From Symbiodinium natans (Eukaryota; Sar; Dinophyceae; Suessiales; Symbiodiniaceae): a DNA stretch of 35,000 bases. The notes under the pieces are model-generated. The model had not been told where the DNA came from. It worked only from the letters and a program-made list of their open reading frames with translations, and did not search any database. The DNA lies in assembly GCA_905221605.1 (NCBI GenBank), contig CAJNDS010000788.1, positions 1 through 35,000 on the forward strand, written 5' to 3'. Shown piece by piece: positions 34,230 to 35,000 of this stretch. The first letter of the stretch is position 1. Every line of letters starts with the position of its first letter. The translations under genes were made by a program, and so were the position numbers.

Positions 34230-35000
34230 GCAAGAAGTCAAAGACGCTCAAGAAGTGTTACAACTGCGGAAAGACTTCCCAGGAGCCTGTCCAGCATCAT
34301 TAGGCAAGATTGTGCTGGTCAGCGGCGAAGCCAAACATTGTCTGTGCCCTGCGACTGACAAGGAGACGGTCATGATGTCGCAGGACTCGCTGGGCAATGA
34401 AGTCGACGACGGCTGTTTCAGTTGTGGCTCGTGTTGGTCAGCCACAAACCCTGGCAAGCCATGGAGCAATTGCTGTGAGAGGTTGGGGGGGGGGGGGGTG
34501 CGCATCCACTTCAATTGCAAGTATAGTGAGTATAGGGTTGTGAGTTTTTTTACGCCTCGTGCAGGCTGGACAGCGAGCCGAAGTTTCGGCCAAAGTTTGC
34601 CCGGGCCTGCCGGGCGCATGCTGGGGAGGAGGCCGTCCCGTTGGATGTGACTTCCGATGTCCTGGACTTTGAGACGACCTCGCTTGAGGTGTTCGTGGAG
34701 CTGGGGCTGCTCAGCGAGTCAGAGTTCGAGAGCATGAGTGAAATGAGTGGCTTTTCCGGCGCATTCCTGAAGGCAGAGCTCGTCAGCCTCCCGAGCCAGT
34801 TCGGTGGCAGCGTTGACAAGAAGTACTTCCTCGTGACCCTGGACGGCTTCAGCTGCAGCGAGATCCATGCCATGCGGCGAATCAAAGTTTCCCATGCTTT
34901 CGGCTTGTCCAGGAAAGATATCCTCCTCAGCGCGGCGAAGCAGGTCATGGAAGGCCAGGGCAAGGCCGTTTTCGAGTACCATGCGGCAGACCAGCTCAGC
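34230..35000 (+). CDS. 5' part of a cysteine-motif protein gene running off the right edge
   Basis: Pieces in three frames suggest exons. A segment with KKSKTLKKCYNCGKTSQEP (Cys at 34256 and 34265) ends in a stop at about 34300. A second frame contains CLCPATDKETV and DGCFSCGSCWSATNPGKPW followed by SNCC, interrupted by a poly-G run at 34487-34498. A third frame, entered at 34565 after CGTGCAG, is open to the window end: LDSEPKFRPKFARACRAHAG, then LEVFVELGLLSESEFE, then VDKKYFLVTLDGFSCSEIHA. The cysteine pairs suggest zinc binding. The style resembles N-termini of dinoflagellate repeat-protein families, possibly related to the nested gene, which is inference. Exon ends are not resolved. Confidence 0.5.

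Noticed and set aside
1-35000. Dinoflagellate spliced-leader relict (TTTTGGCTCAAG) upstream of genes
   Set aside because: I scanned for it near the gene starts and did not see a match; ATTTGGCTCT in the 132-bp repeat is only a partial resemblance.

Overview
The window looks like nuclear DNA of a dinoflagellate, most like a Symbiodiniaceae-type genome. The evidence is long tracts of plant/dinoflagellate-type telomeric heptamer (CCCTAAA, i.e. TTTAGGG), spliced genes whose intron 5' ends read GA or GC as well as GT, very sparse genes among many unrelated satellites, and protein families typical of dinoflagellate repeats. No bacterial operons, rRNA, tRNA or CRISPR were recognised. The species assignment is inference.

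Layout. 1-2870: a 69-bp satellite with about forty copies. 2880-4860: degenerate duplicated modules, including an ORF (3904-4644) that shares its N-terminus with the next gene. 4859-10760: a large Helitron-type transposon protein. It has a HUH/two-tyrosine Rep nuclease, a PIF1-like helicase, a C2HC zinc finger and, at the very C-terminus, a Josephin-like cysteine protease with a complete Gln-Cys-His-Asp set. Its N-terminus is displaced by a 32-bp deletion inside a tandem repeat. 11240-18000: a subtelomere-like mosaic of CCCTAAA blocks, a tandem ~0.9-kb duplication, poly-C and pyrimidine tracts, a 132-bp repeat, a ~22-bp array with an inverted segment, and a 30-bp telomere-like repeat.

18656-21052 (minus strand) carries the last two-thirds of a cytochrome P450 gene. 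I reassembled it as four exons with phase-compatible junctions; two introns start with GAATCT instead of GT, and all contain degenerate telomeric heptamers. Its N-terminal exons were not found.

22650-33109 (plus strand) carries a C5 cytosine DNA methyltransferase-like gene, reassembled as seven exons with motifs I, IV, VI, VII, VIII, IX and X in order. One intron is filled by a 43-53-bp satellite organised as 96-bp dimers. The next intron (5.4 kb, GA...AG) contains a complete same-strand gene for a 1004-residue transposase-like protein with an HMG-box-like segment, plus a 355-residue ORF and another small coding segment. A later intron holds a T-rich/A-rich foldback. From about 34230 to the right edge, the start of another cysteine-motif gene continues out of the window.

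The two most unusual things are the Helitron-Josephin fusion and the nested organisation of the methyltransferase locus. Exon boundaries are by-eye reconstructions from reading frame, phase and family motifs; transcript data would settle them.
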